From positions 1-59,349 of the forward strand of contig JAIELG010000005.1 in NCBI GenBank assembly GCA_019753155.1: a DNA stretch of 59,349 nt, read 5' to 3'. Origin of the DNA: Burkholderiales bacterium (GTDB lineage Bacteria > Pseudomonadota > Gammaproteobacteria > Burkholderiales > JABEVD01). This document shows, in pieces, positions 9,813 through 21,064 of this stretch (within the stretch, counting starts at the first letter, position 1; every line of letters begins with the position of its first letter). Under the pieces are notes generated by a model, which saw only the letters and a program-made list of their open reading frames with translations, had not been told where the DNA came from and did not search any database. The translations under genes were made by a program, and so were the position numbers.

Positions 9813-11069
9813 ATGGACATCAAGCGCTATATGGATGCTGTCGGGCGGGAGGCGAGGGCCGCATCCCGGTCGATGGCCAGGGCCGATACGGCCGCTAAAA
9901 ACAGGGCGCTGGAAGCAATCGCTGCTGCCGTGCTGCGCGAAGCGGATCGCCTGCTGGAAGCCAATGCGCTGGATGTGGCAGGGGCCAGGAGCCGCGATCT
10001 CGAGCCTGCGCTTATCGACAGGCTGACCCTCTCCGAGAAGGGCGTCGCCGGCATGAGCGAAGGGCTGTTGCAGATCGCATCCCTTCCCGATCCCGTGGGA
10101 GAAATCAGCGACATGAAATTCCGTCCTTCCGGCATTCAGGTCGGAAGGATGCGCGTGCCGCTGGGCGTGATCGGCATCATTTATGAAGCGCGCCCGAACG
10201 TGACTGCCGATGCGGCGGGGCTTTGCCTCAAGTCGGGCAATGCCGCGATCCTGCGGGGCGGCTCCGAAGCGCTGCATTGCAATCAGGCGATTGCCGCTCT
10301 GGTGCACGAGGGGCTGCGCCTTGCGGGGCTGCCCGAGACTGCGGTCCAGGTGATATCGACGACAGACCGCGCTGCCGTGGGCGAGCTCGTCACGATGAAG
10401 GATTATGTCGACGTGATCGTGCCCAGGGGCGGAAAAGGCCTGATCGAGCGCATTTCGCAGGAGGCGACCATCCCTGTCATCAAGCATCTGCACGGCGTAT
10501 GCCATGTGTACATCGACGACGATGCGGACCTGGATAAGGCGCTAAAAATAGCCGTCAATGCCAAGACGCAGCGCTACGGCACATGCAACACGATGGAAAC
10601 GCTGCTCGTCGCATCCGGCGTGGCCGAAAGAATACTTCCCCGGCTGTGCGCCATCTATGCGGATAAAGGGGTGGAATTGAGGGGGGATGCGGCTGCACGG
10701 CAAATGGTTCAAGGTATGAAGGAAGCGACGGAGGACGACTGGGGGACGGAATACCTCGCCCCCATCCTCAGCATACGCGTCGTCCGCGATCTGGATGAAG
10801 CGATGGACCATATCGATGCCTACGGTTCGCGGCACACGGATGCCATAGTGACCGAGGATTATTCCAGGGCGCGCCGGTTTTTGAGAGAGGTCGACTCGAG
10901 TTCCGTGATGGTGAATGCGTCGACCCGTTTTGCCGACGGTTTCGAATACGGACTGGGCGCGGAAATAGGCATATCGACCGACAAGATACATGCGAGGGGG
11001 CCTGTGGGCCTCGAAGGGCTGACCAGCCAGAAATACATCGTCCTTGGGGACGGGCAGATCAGAACCTGA
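9813..11069 (+). CDS. proA: gamma-glutamyl phosphate reductase
   Basis: This 418-aa NADPH-dependent enzyme reduces L-glutamyl 5-phosphate to glutamate 5-semialdehyde, the second step of proline synthesis. It has the aldehyde-dehydrogenase fold with the ProA signatures [20 protein letters not shown] and [14 protein letters not shown] (the catalytic Cys is in GTCNT). The C-terminal [17 protein letters not shown] is typical. proB is not in the window. It sits between holA and the lipoamide dehydrogenase gene with 13 nt to the latter. Confidence 0.97.
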   Translation: MDIKRYMDAVGREARAASRSMARADTAAKNRALEAIAAAVLREADRLLEANALDVAGARSRDLEPALIDRLTLSEKGVAGMSEGLLQIASLPDPVGEISDMKFRPSGIQVGRMRVPLGVIGIIYEARPNVTADAAGLCLKSGNAAILRGGSEALHCNQAIAALVHEGLRLAGLPETAVQVISTTDRAAVGELVTMKDYVDVIVPRGGKGLIERISQEATIPVIKHLHGVCHVYIDDDADLDKALKIAVNAKTQRYGTCNTMETLLVASGVAERILPRLCAIYADKGVELRGDAAARQMVQGMKEATEDDWGTEYLAPILSIRVVRDLDEAMDHIDAYGSRHTDAIVTEDYSRARRFLREVDSSSVMVNASTRFADGFEYGLGAEIGISTDKIHARGPVGLEGLTSQKYIVLGDGQIRT

Positions 11070-11082
11070 AAAGGAGAACGGA

Positions 11083-12789
11083 ATGAGTGAAAAAGTGGAA
11101 GTCAGGGTGCCGGGCATCGGCAATTTCAGGGATGTTGCGATCATCGAGGTGGCGGTAAAGGCGGGAGACCGCGTTGAATTGGAGGGAAGCCTCGTCACGC
11201 TCGAATCCGACAAGGCGACGATCGATGTGCCTTCCCCGTTTGCCGGAATCGTGCGGGAAGTGTGCGTCAAAACCGGGGATATGGTATCCGAAGGATCGCT
11301 CATTTTGCTTATGGAAGCCGAATCAGGCGCCGCGAAGCCCGAGGCCCAGATTCATGAACCCGAGGCTCAGATTCATGAAAAAGCGGATCTGCATGCCGAA
11401 GTATTGGTGCTGGGGGCGGGTCCCGGCGGCTATACTGCGGCATTTCGCGCTGCCGACCTCGGAAAAAGCGTCATTCTCGTCGAACGCCATGCGAATCTGG
11501 GCGGGGTCTGCCTGAATGTCGGATGCATTCCCTCCAAGGCGCTGCTTCATGTCGCCAAGGTGATTAGCGAGGCGGAGGAAGTGGGGCGCCACGGCGTGAC
11601 TTTCGGCAAACCCGCAATCGATATCGATGCGGTTCGCAACTGGAAAGACGAGGTGGTCGGGAAGTTGACCAAGGGTCTCGCATCGCTTGCAAAGCAGAGG
11701 AAAGTGAAAGTGGTGAGGGGGGAAGCGAAATTCGCATCCGACCATACCCTGGAAGTGCAGACCGAAAGCGGGCTTTCCACGATTTCATTCGATTGCGCGA
11801 TCGTCGCGGCAGGCTCCAGCGTCGCGAAAATCCCCGGATTTCCCGAGGACGCGCGCATCATCGATTCGACGGGCGCGCTTGCACTGGAATCCGTTCCGAA
11901 AAAGATGCTGGTGGTGGGCGGGGGCATCATAGGACTCGAGATGGCCGCGGTTTACAGCGCGCTCGGCTCGAAAATCACGGTCGTGGAATGGATGGATTCC
12001 CTGATTCCAGGGGCCGACAATGACATCGTCAAGCCCCTGCACAAGCATGTGGCGGGACGTTATGACGCGATCCTGCTCAAAACGAAGGTGGCGAAAATGG
12101 AGCCGCTTGCCGAAGGGGTGAAGGTTTATTTCGAAGGCGAGAAAGCGCCCGAGCCGCAGGTGTTCGACAAAATTCTCATGGCCGTTGGCCGCCGTCCCAA
12201 CGGGAAGCTGATTGCTGCGGAAAAAGCAGGAATTCAGGTCGACGAGCGGGGCTTCATTCCGGTGGACAAGACATGCAGGACGAACGTGCCGAATATTTTC
12301 GCCATCGGAGACATTGTGGGCGAGCCCATGCTGGCGCACAAGGCGACATACGAAGGCAAGATCGCTGCCGAAGTCATCTGCGGGCACAAGGCCGGATTCG
12401 ATGCGCTGACCATTCCTTCCGTCGCGTATACCGATCCCGAAGTGGCCTGGATGGGCCTCACTGAAAAGGAGGCGAAAGAGAAGGGTATCGAGTACGACAA
12501 GGCCGTATTTCCCTGGGCTGCGAGCGGGCGTTCGCTCTCCACGGGCCGAGACGAAGGCATGACCAAGCTGCTTTTCGGAAAGGAAACGGGAAAGCTTCTG
12601 GGCGCCGCCATGGTGGGAACGAATGCCGGCGAATTGATCGCGGAGATGGTCCTCGCCCTCGAAATGGGCGCGGATGCCGAGGATATCGCGCTTACCATCC
12701 ATCCCCACCCGACGCTGTCCGAAACATCGATGTTTGCTGCCGAGATATCGCTCGGCAGCATCACCGACCTGTACATGCCGCGCAGGTGA
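11083..12789 (+). CDS. lpdA: dihydrolipoyl dehydrogenase (E3) with N-terminal lipoyl domain
   Basis: This 568-aa flavoprotein reoxidises dihydrolipoamide of 2-oxoacid dehydrogenases with NAD+. Residues 1-80 are a biotinyl/lipoyl domain with the modified lysine at K44 (ESDKATI). A linker with a duplicated EAQIHE motif joins it to the E3 part, which has the FAD motif [19 protein letters not shown], the redox disulfide C143/C148 ([13 protein letters not shown]), an NAD motif [10 protein letters not shown] and a C-terminal HPHPTLSE. A lipoyl domain on E3 is known in several Gram-negative lineages. A strong AAGGAGA site precedes the ATG at 11083. The partner aceE and aceF lie far away at 38.5 and 41.2 kb. 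Confidence 0.96.
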   Translation: MSEKVEVRVPGIGNFRDVAIIEVAVKAGDRVELEGSLVTLESDKATIDVPSPFAGIVREVCVKTGDMVSEGSLILLMEAESGAAKPEAQIHEPEAQIHEKADLHAEVLVLGAGPGGYTAAFRAADLGKSVILVERHANLGGVCLNVGCIPSKALLHVAKVISEAEEVGRHGVTFGKPAIDIDAVRNWKDEVVGKLTKGLASLAKQRKVKVVRGEAKFASDHTLEVQTESGLSTISFDCAIVAAGSSVAKIPGFPEDARIIDSTGALALESVPKKMLVVGGGIIGLEMAAVYSALGSKITVVEWMDSLIPGADNDIVKPLHKHVAGRYDAILLKTKVAKMEPLAEGVKVYFEGEKAPEPQVFDKILMAVGRRPNGKLIAAEKAGIQVDERGFIPVDKTCRTNVPNIFAIGDIVGEPMLAHKATYEGKIAAEVICGHKAGFDALTIPSVAYTDPEVAWMGLTEKEAKEKGIEYDKAVFPWAASGRSLSTGRDEGMTKLLFGKETGKLLGAAMVGTNAGELIAEMVLALEMGADAEDIALTIHPHPTLSETSMFAAEISLGSITDLYMPRR

Positions 12790-12814
12790 GTATTTACTTC
12801 TGGAGCGCTCTGCC

Positions 12815-15800
12815 ATGAGTGCAAGACTGCGCGAAATCCCCTATAACTACACGTCGTTTTCCGACCGGGAAATCGTCATCAGGATACTGGGCGAGGAAGC
12901 CTGGGATATCCTGAACGAATTGAGGAGCGAGCGCAAAACCGGCCGCTCTGCGCGCATGTTGTACGAAGTGTTGGGCGATATCTGGGTCGTCACCCGCAAC
13001 CCCTATCTTCAGGACGATCTGCTTTCGAACCGGACGCGGCGCGCAGCGCTTGTCGGCGCGCTCAGGCACAGGCTTTGTGCGATCGAGGAGCGGCGTCAGG
13101 AAAACGGGCGGGTCAAGCTCCTGCTCGAACGCGCACATGAGGCGGTAAATGCGTTCGAAGCGGAGTTCGGGGAGACGCTCAAGCTCAGGCATCGCACATT
13201 GCGACTGCTTTCCAGATTCACCCGGCGCGACAATATCGCGTTCGACGGGCTTGCCAGGGTGTCCCATGTAACGGATGCGACCGACTGGCGGGTCGAATAT
13301 CCTTTCGTCGTCATCAGTCCCGATACCGAAGCGGAAATCGCGCATCTGGTCGGCTCCTGCATCGAACTGGGCCTCACGATGATCCCCAGGGGCGGGGGGA
13401 CGGGCTATACGGGGGGCGCCGTTCCGCTCACGAAGCATTCCGCCGTGATCAACACGGAAAAACTCGAAAGCCTGGGGCCGATCGAGCGGGTCATCCTGCC
13501 GGGGCTGGATGAACCCGTCGCCACCCTGCAATGCGGGGCCGGGGTCGTGACGCGTCGCGTGATGGACAGGGCGGATGAGGGCGGCTATGTTTTCGCGGTC
13601 GACCCAACTTCCGCGGATGCGTCCTGCATCGGCGGCAATGTGGCGATGAATGCAGGCGGCAAGAAGGCTGTGCTGTGGGGAACCGCGCTCGACAATCTCG
13701 CTTCGTGGAAGATGGTGACGCCGGATGCAAACTGGCTTTTTGTCGAGCGGCTGGACCATAACCTGGGGAAAATCCACGAAGCGGAGCTGGCCAGATTCAG
13801 GATCAGCCGCTTTTCCCAGGACGGAAAGACGCTTCTGGCTGAACCCGAAATACTGGAGATTCCGGGGAGAAAATTCAGGAAGGCAGGATTGGGGAAGGAT
13901 GTCACGGACAAGTTCCTCTCCGGACTTCCCGGCATTCAGAAGGAGGGGTGCGACGGCATCATCACTTCCGCGAGGTTCATCCTGCACAAGATGCCGGGCC
14001 ATACCCGAACCGTCTGTCTCGAATTTTTCTCCGAAATCAGGGAGGCCGTGCCTGCCATAGTCGAAATCAAGGACTACCTCGATTCCCACGGGCAGGCGAT
14101 CCTCGCAGGACTCGAACACCTCGATGCGAGATACCTGAAAGCCGTGGGCTATTCGACGAAATCCAGGCCCGTCCTGCCGAAAATGGTGCTGCTGGCGGAT
14201 ATCGTGGGCGAGGACGAAAACGAAATTGCCGCTGCTGCATCCCATGTCGTGAAAATTGCCAATCTGCGCGGAGGGGAGGGTTCCATTGCCGTGACCCCGG
14301 AAGCGCGCAAAAGATTCTGGCTCGACCGCGCGCGCACCGCGGCGATCGCAAAGCACACCAATGCCTTCAAGATCAACGAGGATGTGGTGATTCCGCTCGA
14401 CAAGCTGGGGGAGTATTCGGACGGCGTGGAGCGGATCAATATCGAACTCTCGATCAAGAACAAGCTCCGCCTGTTGGACGCGCTGGATGCCTGCTTCGAG
14501 GGAGAATTGCCGCTGGTCCAGGACGACGAAAAAATCGGCTCTGAAGAGCTGCTGGGCGACCGCGTAGAACAGGCGAAAGCGCTATTGTCCGAGGCGAAGC
14601 AGCGCTGGAACTCGATGCTGGAGAACCTGGATGGCCCCATGTTCAGGGAACTTCAGTCTCACCGCGTCAGGATTTCATGGAAAAGCGAAATCCGCGAGAA
14701 GCTGCACCAGATATTCTCGGGCCGGGTTTACCGCAGGATACTGGAGGAATGCGATGCCGTTCATGCCGGGGTGCTGAAATCCCGCGTTTTCGTCGCGCTT
14801 CACATGCATGCGGGGGACGGCAATGTGCATACCAATATTCCGGTCAATTCGGACGATTACCTGATGCTTCAGGAAGCCAATGGCGCCGTGTCGCGCATCA
14901 TGAGGCTTGCAAAATCCCTGGGCGGGGTGATTTCCGGAGAGCATGGCATCGGCATCACGAAAATCGAATTTCTCGAGCCGCGCGAGATCGATGAATTCGC
15001 GGCCTACAAGGCAAAGGTCGATCCGGAAGGGCGCTTCAACAGGGGCAAACTGCTTTCCGGCGCCGATCTCAGAAACGCCTATACGCCGAGTTTCAGCCTG
15101 CTCGAACAGGAAAGCCTGATACTCGAGCAAAGCGAAATCGGAAAGATTTCCGATTCGATCAAGGATTGCATGCGCTGCGGAAAATGCAAGCCGGTCTGCA
15201 ATACCCATGTGCCGCGCGCCAACCTGCTCTACAGTCCGAGAAACAAGGTATTGGGCACGAGCCTCCTGGTCGAGGCATTCCTGTACGAGGAACAGACGCG
15301 GCGGGGGATTTCCTTCAGGCATTTCGACGAATTCGGCGATGTGGCCGATCACTGCACCGTCTGCCACAAATGCGCAAATCCATGCCCGGTCAAGATCGAT
15401 TTCGGCGATGTGTCGATCATGATGCGAAATTTCCTCAGAAAGCAGGGCAAGAAAAAAAACAGCCCCGGAACTGCCGCCGCAATGTTTTTCCTGACTGCGA
15501 CCGATCCCGAGGCGATTGCCCTGGTTCGGAAATTCATGATCGAATGGGGCTACAAGATTCAGCGTATGGGCCACGCATTTGCCAAACGGATGGGGCTGAT
15601 CCAGGGGCAGACGGCTCACCCGCCTGCATCCGTCGGACGCCCGCCCATCCGGGCGCAGGTGATCCATTTCCTGAACAAGCCGATGCCCGGAAATTTGCCC
15701 AAGAAAACTTCGCGCGCCCTGCTCGACATCGAAGACCATACCGTCGTTCCCGTGATCAGGGATGCGGCCAAGGTGAACGAGGATTCGGATACGGTATTTT

Positions 15801-16561
15801 ATTTTCCGGGCTGCGGATCGGAGCGCCTCTTCGGTCAGGTGGGGCTTGCCACCCAGGCGATGCTCTACGAAATCGGGACCCGGACCGTCCTGCCTCCCGG
15901 CTACTTGTGCTGCGGCTATCCTCAAACATCGGCAGGAGAAGGCGAGAAAGGTCAGGAAATCGTCACCAGGAACCGCGTTCTTTTTCATCGTGTCGCCAAT
16001 ACATTGAATTATCTGGACATCAAGACCGTGATCGTCTCGTGCGGAACCTGCATGGATCAGTTGCAGAAATACGAATTCGACAGGATTTTTCCGGATTGCA
16101 GGCTGCTCGACATCCACGAATATCTGCTGGAAAAGGGACTCAAGCTCGATGGGCTTCAGGGCGTCCGTTACCTGTATCACGATCCCTGTCACACGCCGAT
16201 GAAAACCTACGAACCCCTGAAGGTGGCGAAGGCATTGGTCGGCAAGGATGTGTCTCTCAGCGAGCGCTGCTGCGGGGAGGCGGGAACGCTCGCCGTGACG
16301 CGGCCGGATATATCGACGCAAATACGCCTCAGAAAACAGGAAGAGATATTGAAGGTCGTCGGCGAAAGAAAAGGGGAAGCGGTCAAGATATTGACTTCCT
16401 GCCCTTCTTGCCTTCAGGGTCTTGCCCGCTATAATGAAGATGCTGGCACCGAGGCGGACTACATCGTCGTCGAGATGGCGCGGCATTTGCTGGGTGCAAA
16501 CTGGATGGCCGATTATGTCGGGAAGGCCAATAACGGTGGAATCGAACGTGTACTCCTTTGA
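12815..16561 (+). CDS. FAD-linked oxidase with DUF3683, 4Fe-4S and CCG domains
   Basis: This 1248-aa protein fuses all parts of a GlcD/Dld-type dehydrogenase. In order it has a DUF3683 N-terminus (about 1-130), an FAD-binding PCMH domain ([37 protein letters not shown]), and an FAD-oxidase C domain containing [14 protein letters not shown]. Two 4Fe-4S clusters follow (CMRCGKC from residue 785, CTVCHKC from 847), then two CCG domains ([28 protein letters not shown]). Such proteins are thought to oxidise 2-hydroxy acids such as D-lactate or glycolate and pass electrons to quinone or another carrier. The substrate cannot be read from the sequence. The start chosen (12815) removes an N-terminal overlap with lpdA. 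It is followed immediately by a HIT gene. Confidence 0.9.
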   Translation: MSARLREIPYNYTSFSDREIVIRILGEEAWDILNELRSERKTGRSARMLYEVLGDIWVVTRNPYLQDDLLSNRTRRAALVGALRHRLCAIEERRQENGRVKLLLERAHEAVNAFEAEFGETLKLRHRTLRLLSRFTRRDNIAFDGLARVSHVTDATDWRVEYPFVVISPDTEAEIAHLVGSCIELGLTMIPRGGGTGYTGGAVPLTKHSAVINTEKLESLGPIERVILPGLDEPVATLQCGAGVVTRRVMDRADEGGYVFAVDPTSADASCIGGNVAMNAGGKKAVLWGTALDNLASWKMVTPDANWLFVERLDHNLGKIHEAELARFRISRFSQDGKTLLAEPEILEIPGRKFRKAGLGKDVTDKFLSGLPGIQKEGCDGIITSARFILHKMPGHTRTVCLEFFSEIREAVPAIVEIKDYLDSHGQAILAGLEHLDARYLKAVGYSTKSRPVLPKMVLLADIVGEDENEIAAAASHVVKIANLRGGEGSIAVTPEARKRFWLDRARTAAIAKHTNAFKINEDVVIPLDKLGEYSDGVERINIELSIKNKLRLLDALDACFEGELPLVQDDEKIGSEELLGDRVEQAKALLSEAKQRWNSMLENLDGPMFRELQSHRVRISWKSEIREKLHQIFSGRVYRRILEECDAVHAGVLKSRVFVALHMHAGDGNVHTNIPVNSDDYLMLQEANGAVSRIMRLAKSLGGVISGEHGIGITKIEFLEPREIDEFAAYKAKVDPEGRFNRGKLLSGADLRNAYTPSFSLLEQESLILEQSEIGKISDSIKDCMRCGKCKPVCNTHVPRANLLYSPRNKVLGTSLLVEAFLYEEQTRRGISFRHFDEFGDVADHCTVCHKCANPCPVKIDFGDVSIMMRNFLRKQGKKKNSPGTAAAMFFLTATDPEAIALVRKFMIEWGYKIQRMGHAFAKRMGLIQGQTAHPPASVGRPPIRAQVIHFLNKPMPGNLPKKTSRALLDIEDHTVVPVIRDAAKVNEDSDTVFYFPGCGSERLFGQVGLATQAMLYEIGTRTVLPPGYLCCGYPQTSAGEGEKGQEIVTRNRVLFHRVANTLNYLDIKTVIVSCGTCMDQLQKYEFDRIFPDCRLLDIHEYLLEKGLKLDGLQGVRYLYHDPCHTPMKTYEPLKVAKALVGKDVSLSERCCGEAGTLAVTRPDISTQIRLRKQEEILKVVGERKGEAVKILTSCPSCLQGLARYNEDAGTEADYIVVEMARHLLGANWMADYVGKANNGGIERVLL

Positions 16562-16564
16562 GTG

Positions 16565-16969
16565 ATGTGCGAACTGTGCGAAAAGATCGGCGGCGATCTC
16601 GTCTGGCAAAGCGGGTTGTGCCGGGTCGTGCTTGTCGATGACGAGGATTATCCGGGATTTTGCAGGGTGATCCTGCAACGCCATGTCGCCGAGATGTCGG
16701 ACCTCGGGCTTGCCGAGCAGATGGACATGATGCGCATCGTTTTCGCGGTCGAAAAGGCCGTGAGGGGCGTGATTTTCCCGGACAAGATCAATCTTGCCAG
16801 CCTGGGGAATGTCACGCCGCATCTGCACTGGCATGTCGTTCCCCGCTTCACCAGCGATCGCCATTTTCCGAATCCGATATGGGGAAAAGCGCTCAGGGAA
16901 GAATCCGTGCCCATGTCTCCCGGATGGCAGGATCTCCTCAAGTCGCAGATCCGGGCGGTGTTGGGATAA
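16565..16969 (+). CDS. HIT family nucleotide hydrolase/transferase
   Basis: This 134-aa protein has the histidine-triad motif H86-L-H-W-H90 in NVTPHLHWHVVPRF. It also has an N-terminal MCELC pair typical of the branch of small HIT proteins that hydrolyse dinucleoside polyphosphates or AMP-lysine-type substrates. The natural substrate is unknown. The start is the ATG at 16565; a GTG directly before it (16562) abuts the previous stop. It is probably co-translated with the FAD oxidase. Confidence 0.9.
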   Translation: MCELCEKIGGDLVWQSGLCRVVLVDDEDYPGFCRVILQRHVAEMSDLGLAEQMDMMRIVFAVEKAVRGVIFPDKINLASLGNVTPHLHWHVVPRFTSDRHFPNPIWGKALREESVPMSPGWQDLLKSQIRAVLG

Positions 16970-16971
16970 AT

Positions 16972-17266
16972 CGGCGCTTTCCTGCTCTTCCGGCAATGGA
17001 TGTCCATGATGGAGTTCATTCCCCCTGCCCCGGCGGAAAAGCTCAATGGGGGCATGCCATCGTCGCGGTGGGGTACGACGTGCGCTTAAAATCACGAATA
17101 TTCAGTGCAACAAGGCGACGACGGGCGCATTGCTGATCGGGAATTCATGGGGAAGGGGAGCCAGGGCTACGGCTGGCCGCCTTATGATTACGTCCTGGAC
17201 AGGCTTGCGCTCGATTTCTGGTCGCTCGTCGCGATGGAATGGGTGGATGCCGGGCATTCGGGCTGT
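16972..17266 (+). pseudogene. frameshifted C-terminal remnant of a papain-family (C1A) peptidase
   Basis: Three frames together spell the last part of a C1A peptidase. Frame one gives WGHAIVAVGYD with the catalytic His. Frame two, from about 17090, gives CNKATTGALLIGNSWG with the active-site Asn. Frame three, from about 17150, gives GSQGYGWPPYDYV, ALDFWSLVAMEWVD. At least two frameshifts separate them and the N-terminal half with the catalytic Cys is absent. This is a decayed gene 5' of hemA, and the short ORFs annotators may call here are its fragments. Confidence 0.7.
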
Positions 17267-17314
17267 AAATTTCCCTATGTCTGGAGGGAGCCTCGATTCT
17301 TGATGCGCAGCGCC

Positions 17315-17341
17315 TTGATATCCCCGTGCGCATGGTATAAT
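17315..17341 (+). promoter_or_regulatory. putative hemA promoter
   Basis: TTGATA (17315-17320) and TATAAT (17336-17341) are separated by 15 bp and lie 43 nt before the hemA start. The spacing is short for sigma70, so the -35 is the weaker part of the call. Confidence 0.4.
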
Positions 17342-17383
17342 AACGATTTTCGAGTTGATTCGATCTCAGGCCTTTGATCTGAC

Positions 17384-18637
17384 ATGCAGCTACATGCTTT
17401 TGGCATCAATCATCAGACGGCGCCCGTGGATGTACGCGAAAAGGTCGCGTTCCAGCCGGAATCCATGGAAGATGCGTTGCGCGATCTTGTCGGGCACTGC
17501 GAAGTCAAGGAAGCGGCGATCGTTTCGACCTGCAACAGAACCGAAGTTTACTGCAATACCCGGAATCCCGAGCCTGCGATCGACTGGCTTGCGGCTTATC
17601 ATCACCTGAAAACGCAATATATCGCTCCCTACGTGTACAACCTTCCAAAAGGGGAGGCCGTCAAACATGCCTTCAGGGTCGCCAGCGGCCTCGATTCCAT
17701 GGTCATCGGGGAGCCGCAGATCCTGGGGCAGTTCAAGCAGGCCGTGAATTCCGCCGAACAGGCGGGCACCCTGGGTTTTCTGCTGCACAAACTTTTCCAG
17801 AGGACCTTTTCGGTTGCCAAGGAAGTCAGGAGCCAGACCTCGATCGGATCGAGTTCGGTATCGATGGCGGCGGCGGCGGTGCGGCTTGCCGAGCGTATTT
17901 TTCCTTCGATCGCCGACCAGAACGTCCTTTTCATTGGCGCCGGCGAGATGATCGAATTGAATGCGATGCATTTTTCGGCGCATCACCCCAGGCAAATAAC
18001 GGTTGCGAACCGGACGCTGGAGCGCGCCAGGCTGCTTGCAGAGCGCTTCAACGGGCAAGGCATCACGCTCAACGAGCTTCCGGAACATCTGGCCCGGAAC
18101 GACATCATCATCACTTCCACTGCGAGCCAGCTCCCGATTCTCGGCAAGGGCATGGTTGAGCGGGCGATCAAGGCGCGCAGGCACAAGCCGATTTTCATGG
18201 TCGATCTTGCCGTGCCGCGGGATATCGAGCCGGAAGTGGGCGAACTCGACGACGTATTCCTGTATACCGTGGACGATCTGGCGGGCGTGGTCAGGGAAGG
18301 ACTCGATTCGAGGCAAAGCGCGGTTGCCCAGGCGGAAGTCATTATCGATTCCAACGTCACCCATTTCATGGACTGGCTCGAATCGCGCGAGATCGTCCCG
18401 ACCATCCGGGCCTTGCGCGACCACGGCGAGCGCCACCGCAGGCATGAGCTGGATCGGGCGATGCGCATGCTGGCGAAGGGTGTCGATCCCCATCAGGTTC
18501 TGGAGTCCCTCAGCGTGGGGCTTACGAACAAATTCCTGCATGTCCCCAGCCATGCGCTCAATCACGCAAATGCCGCAGAGCGCGACGAACTGGTCGATCT
18601 GGTCAATCGTCTGTACCATCTCCACGGCGCGGAATGA
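17384..18637 (+). CDS. hemA: glutamyl-tRNA reductase
   Basis: This 417-aa enzyme reduces glutamyl-tRNA to glutamate 1-semialdehyde with NADPH, the first step of tetrapyrrole synthesis by the C5 route. The catalytic Cys is C50 in STCNRTEVY. Further signatures are [12 protein letters not shown], the NADP-binding [15 protein letters not shown] and [14 protein letters not shown]. The last codon overlaps the prfA start by 4 nt, and the order hemA-prfA-prmC is common in proteobacteria. Haem supply fits the many cytochromes in the window. Confidence 0.97.
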   Translation: MQLHAFGINHQTAPVDVREKVAFQPESMEDALRDLVGHCEVKEAAIVSTCNRTEVYCNTRNPEPAIDWLAAYHHLKTQYIAPYVYNLPKGEAVKHAFRVASGLDSMVIGEPQILGQFKQAVNSAEQAGTLGFLLHKLFQRTFSVAKEVRSQTSIGSSSVSMAAAAVRLAERIFPSIADQNVLFIGAGEMIELNAMHFSAHHPRQITVANRTLERARLLAERFNGQGITLNELPEHLARNDIIITSTASQLPILGKGMVERAIKARRHKPIFMVDLAVPRDIEPEVGELDDVFLYTVDDLAGVVREGLDSRQSAVAQAEVIIDSNVTHFMDWLESREIVPTIRALRDHGERHRRHELDRAMRMLAKGVDPHQVLESLSVGLTNKFLHVPSHALNHANAAERDELVDLVNRLYHLHGAE

Positions 18638-19725
18638 ACAAAAACATCGAAGCCAAGCTCGCCCGACTGAGCGAGCGACTCGTCGAGCTTGACCGCCTGC
18701 TTGCAAGCGAAACCGCGACGAACAATATGGAGGTTTACAGGAAGCTCTCCCGTGAACACGCCGAAATCGCTCCCGTCGCCGCGCTTTACGGCGAATACGG
18801 GAAATGCGTGAGCGATATCGCCGTCGCGCAGGAAATGGCTTCCGATCCTGCCATGCGCGAATTCGGCGAGACGGAATTGCGCGAAGGGCGCGAAAGGTTG
18901 TCCGGGATTTCGGCTGAATTGCAGAAGCTTCTGCTGCCCAGGGACGAGAACGACGAGCGCAACCTGTTTCTGGAAATCAGGGCGGGAACCGGCGGGGACG
19001 AGTCCGCCCTGTTCGTGGGGGATCTGTTCAGGATGTATGCGCGTTTTGCCGAACGGAACCGATGGGGAGTCGAGATCGTTTCGCAAAGCCCGAGCGAAGC
19101 GGGCGGATACAAGGAAATTATCGCCAGGATCATCGGACATGGGGCCTATTCGAAGCTCAAGTTCGAGTCCGGCGCCCACCGGGTTCAGCGCGTTCCCGCG
19201 ACCGAAACGCAGGGCAGAATCCATACTTCCGCCGCCACTGTTGCGGTCATGCCCGAGGTTGACAGCGTGGACGAAGTCATTCTGAATCCCGCGGAACTCA
19301 GGATCGATACCTTCAGGGCGAGCGGGGCCGGAGGGCAGCACATCAACAAGACCGATTCCGCAATCAGGATCACGCATCTTCCGACCGGGGTGGTCGTGGA
19401 ATGCCAGGACGACCGCTCCCAGCACAAGAACAAGGCGCAGGCCATGTCCGTGCTCGCGGCGAGGATCAGAGACAGGCAGGTAGCCGCGCAGCAGTCGCAG
19501 CAGGCGGCGCAGAGGAAATCCCTTGTCGGAAGCGGCGACCGCTCGGAGCGGATCAGGACCTATAACTTCCCTCAAGGCCGGGTCACGGACCACAGGATCA
19601 ACCTCACGCTCTACAAGATCGACGACATCATGGACGGCGATCTGTTCGAATTGACGGGCGCCCTGATGACGCAGCACCAGGCGGACCAACTCGCCGCCAT
19701 GTCGGAAGAGCCCGGGCTGGGTTGA
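18634..19725 (+). CDS. prfA: peptide chain release factor 1
   Basis: This 363-aa factor recognises UAA and UAG and triggers peptide release. The GGQ motif lies at residues 233-235, exactly as in E. coli, in [18 protein letters not shown]. The C-terminal [19 protein letters not shown] is typical. It overlaps hemA by 4 nt and is followed by its methyltransferase gene prmC. Confidence 0.97.
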   Translation: MNKNIEAKLARLSERLVELDRLLASETATNNMEVYRKLSREHAEIAPVAALYGEYGKCVSDIAVAQEMASDPAMREFGETELREGRERLSGISAELQKLLLPRDENDERNLFLEIRAGTGGDESALFVGDLFRMYARFAERNRWGVEIVSQSPSEAGGYKEIIARIIGHGAYSKLKFESGAHRVQRVPATETQGRIHTSAATVAVMPEVDSVDEVILNPAELRIDTFRASGAGGQHINKTDSAIRITHLPTGVVVECQDDRSQHKNKAQAMSVLAARIRDRQVAAQQSQQAAQRKSLVGSGDRSERIRTYNFPQGRVTDHRINLTLYKIDDIMDGDLFELTGALMTQHQADQLAAMSEEPGLG

Positions 19726-19747
19726 GCAGCGTTTTTGGCGCATTCGA

Positions 19748-20692
19748 ATGACTAAGAGACAGCATGCCGGCAAGAATAATCCTGTCGTTCCTCCCATTGT
19801 GGAAGAAGCTGGGGGCGCTCCCATGGCGGGCGAATGTGGCGGGCGGAATGAGTCGACGATCGAAAACCTTCTGGCCCGGGCCAGACGTGATCTCTCCTCG
19901 GCGCTGGGATTGCAATCGGTCGAGGCGCGCATCGAAGCACAGGCGCTGCTGCGCCATGCCCTGGGAGATGTTTCAGGCGCATATCTGATTGCTCATGAAA
20001 GCGAAACGGTTTCCGCAGAACAGCATTCCCTGTTCGAATCCATGCTGGAGCGGCGCCTGAAAGGGGAGCCGATCGCGTATATCCTGGGCAAACGGGAGTT
20101 TTACGGAATCGATTTCAGGGTGAGCCCTGACGTACTCGTTCCAAGGCCGGAGACCGAGCTTCTCGTCGATCTCGCATTGGAGCGCATCCCCGAAAAGGGC
20201 TCTTTCAGGGTGCTCGATCTGGGAACGGGGAGCGGCATCGTCGCTGTTTCGATTGCAAGACACAGGAAGAATGCGCTTGTCACTGCGGTCGACAAATCCT
20301 CGCGGGCGCTTCAGGTGGCAAGGGACAACGGAAAAGATCTGGCCAACATCCGCTTCGTCGAAAGCGACTGGTTCGAAAGCCTGGTCGGCGAGCATTTCGA
20401 CCTCATCGTCTCCAATCCGCCCTACATCGCCGAAGGGGATGGGCATCTGAAAGATCTGAAGTTCGAGCCGATTTGCGCCCTGTCGAGCGGGCCGGATGGA
20501 CTCGATTCGATCAGGAAAATCATCGAAGATGCTCCCGGATACCTCGAACCCGGAGGCTGGCTTCTTTTCGAACATGGCTTCGATCAGGGGGCGTCCTGCC
20601 GGATGCTGTTGTCGAAAAAATTTGCCGATACAGGCTCCTGGCGGGATATTTCCGGGATCGAGCGCGTCAGCGGCGGGAGGCGATTGACCTGA
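19748..20692 (+). CDS. prmC: release factor glutamine methyltransferase
   Basis: This SAM-dependent enzyme methylates the Gln of the GGQ motif in release factors 1 and 2. It has the SAM motif VLDLGTGSGIVAVSIAR and the catalytic NPPY at residues 223-226 counted from this start, plus VLVPRPETELLVD. The first ~35 residues are not typical of the family. The ATG at 19823 (MAGECGG) may be the true start, giving 289 aa. It sits directly after its substrate gene prfA. Confidence 0.93.
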   Translation: MTKRQHAGKNNPVVPPIVEEAGGAPMAGECGGRNESTIENLLARARRDLSSALGLQSVEARIEAQALLRHALGDVSGAYLIAHESETVSAEQHSLFESMLERRLKGEPIAYILGKREFYGIDFRVSPDVLVPRPETELLVDLALERIPEKGSFRVLDLGTGSGIVAVSIARHRKNALVTAVDKSSRALQVARDNGKDLANIRFVESDWFESLVGEHFDLIVSNPPYIAEGDGHLKDLKFEPICALSSGPDGLDSIRKIIEDAPGYLEPGGWLLFEHGFDQGASCRMLLSKKFADTGSWRDISGIERVSGGRRLT

Positions 20693-20752
20693 TATGGAAC
20701 GGCAGGTAAACTTTACTGGATTTGTCGGATTTTAACGTAATTGGAGCCAGAC

Positions 20753-21064
20753 ATGGACATACAGGATACGATCAGGAATCAGGTTACAAGCAACCACGTC
20801 GTGCTTTACATGAAGGGCACGCCGCAATTTCCGCAATGCGGTTTTTCCGCGAATGCGGTGAGCATTCTGCAGCGATGCGGGGTCAACGAGTTCTTCAGCG
20901 TCGACGTGCTCGCCGACCCCGACATCCGCCAGGGGATCAAGGAATTCGCAAACTGGCCGACCATTCCGCAGCTTTACGTCGACGGCGAATTCATCGGCGG
21001 CTCGGACATCATGGTCGAGCTTTTCCAGTCCGGCGAATTGCAGGGGATGCTGAAGAAAAACTGA
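20753..21064 (+). CDS. grxD: monothiol glutaredoxin (Grx4/GrxD type)
   Basis: This 103-aa protein has the CGFS active site at residues 29-32 (GTPQFPQCGFS) and the downstream WPTIPQLYVDGEFIGGSDI glutathione-binding loop. This class carries or transfers [2Fe-2S] clusters with glutathione and BolA partners. It is the fourth gene of the hemA run, 60 nt after prmC, and ends next to the convergent fructosamine kinase gene with no spacer. Confidence 0.95.
   Translation: MDIQDTIRNQVTSNHVVLYMKGTPQFPQCGFSANAVSILQRCGVNEFFSVDVLADPDIRQGIKEFANWPTIPQLYVDGEFIGGSDIMVELFQSGELQGMLKKN

Noticed and set aside
17046..17377. Two short ORFs before hemA as independent genes
   Set aside because: Together they spell pieces of one papain-like peptidase in different frames, so they are fragments of a pseudogene.
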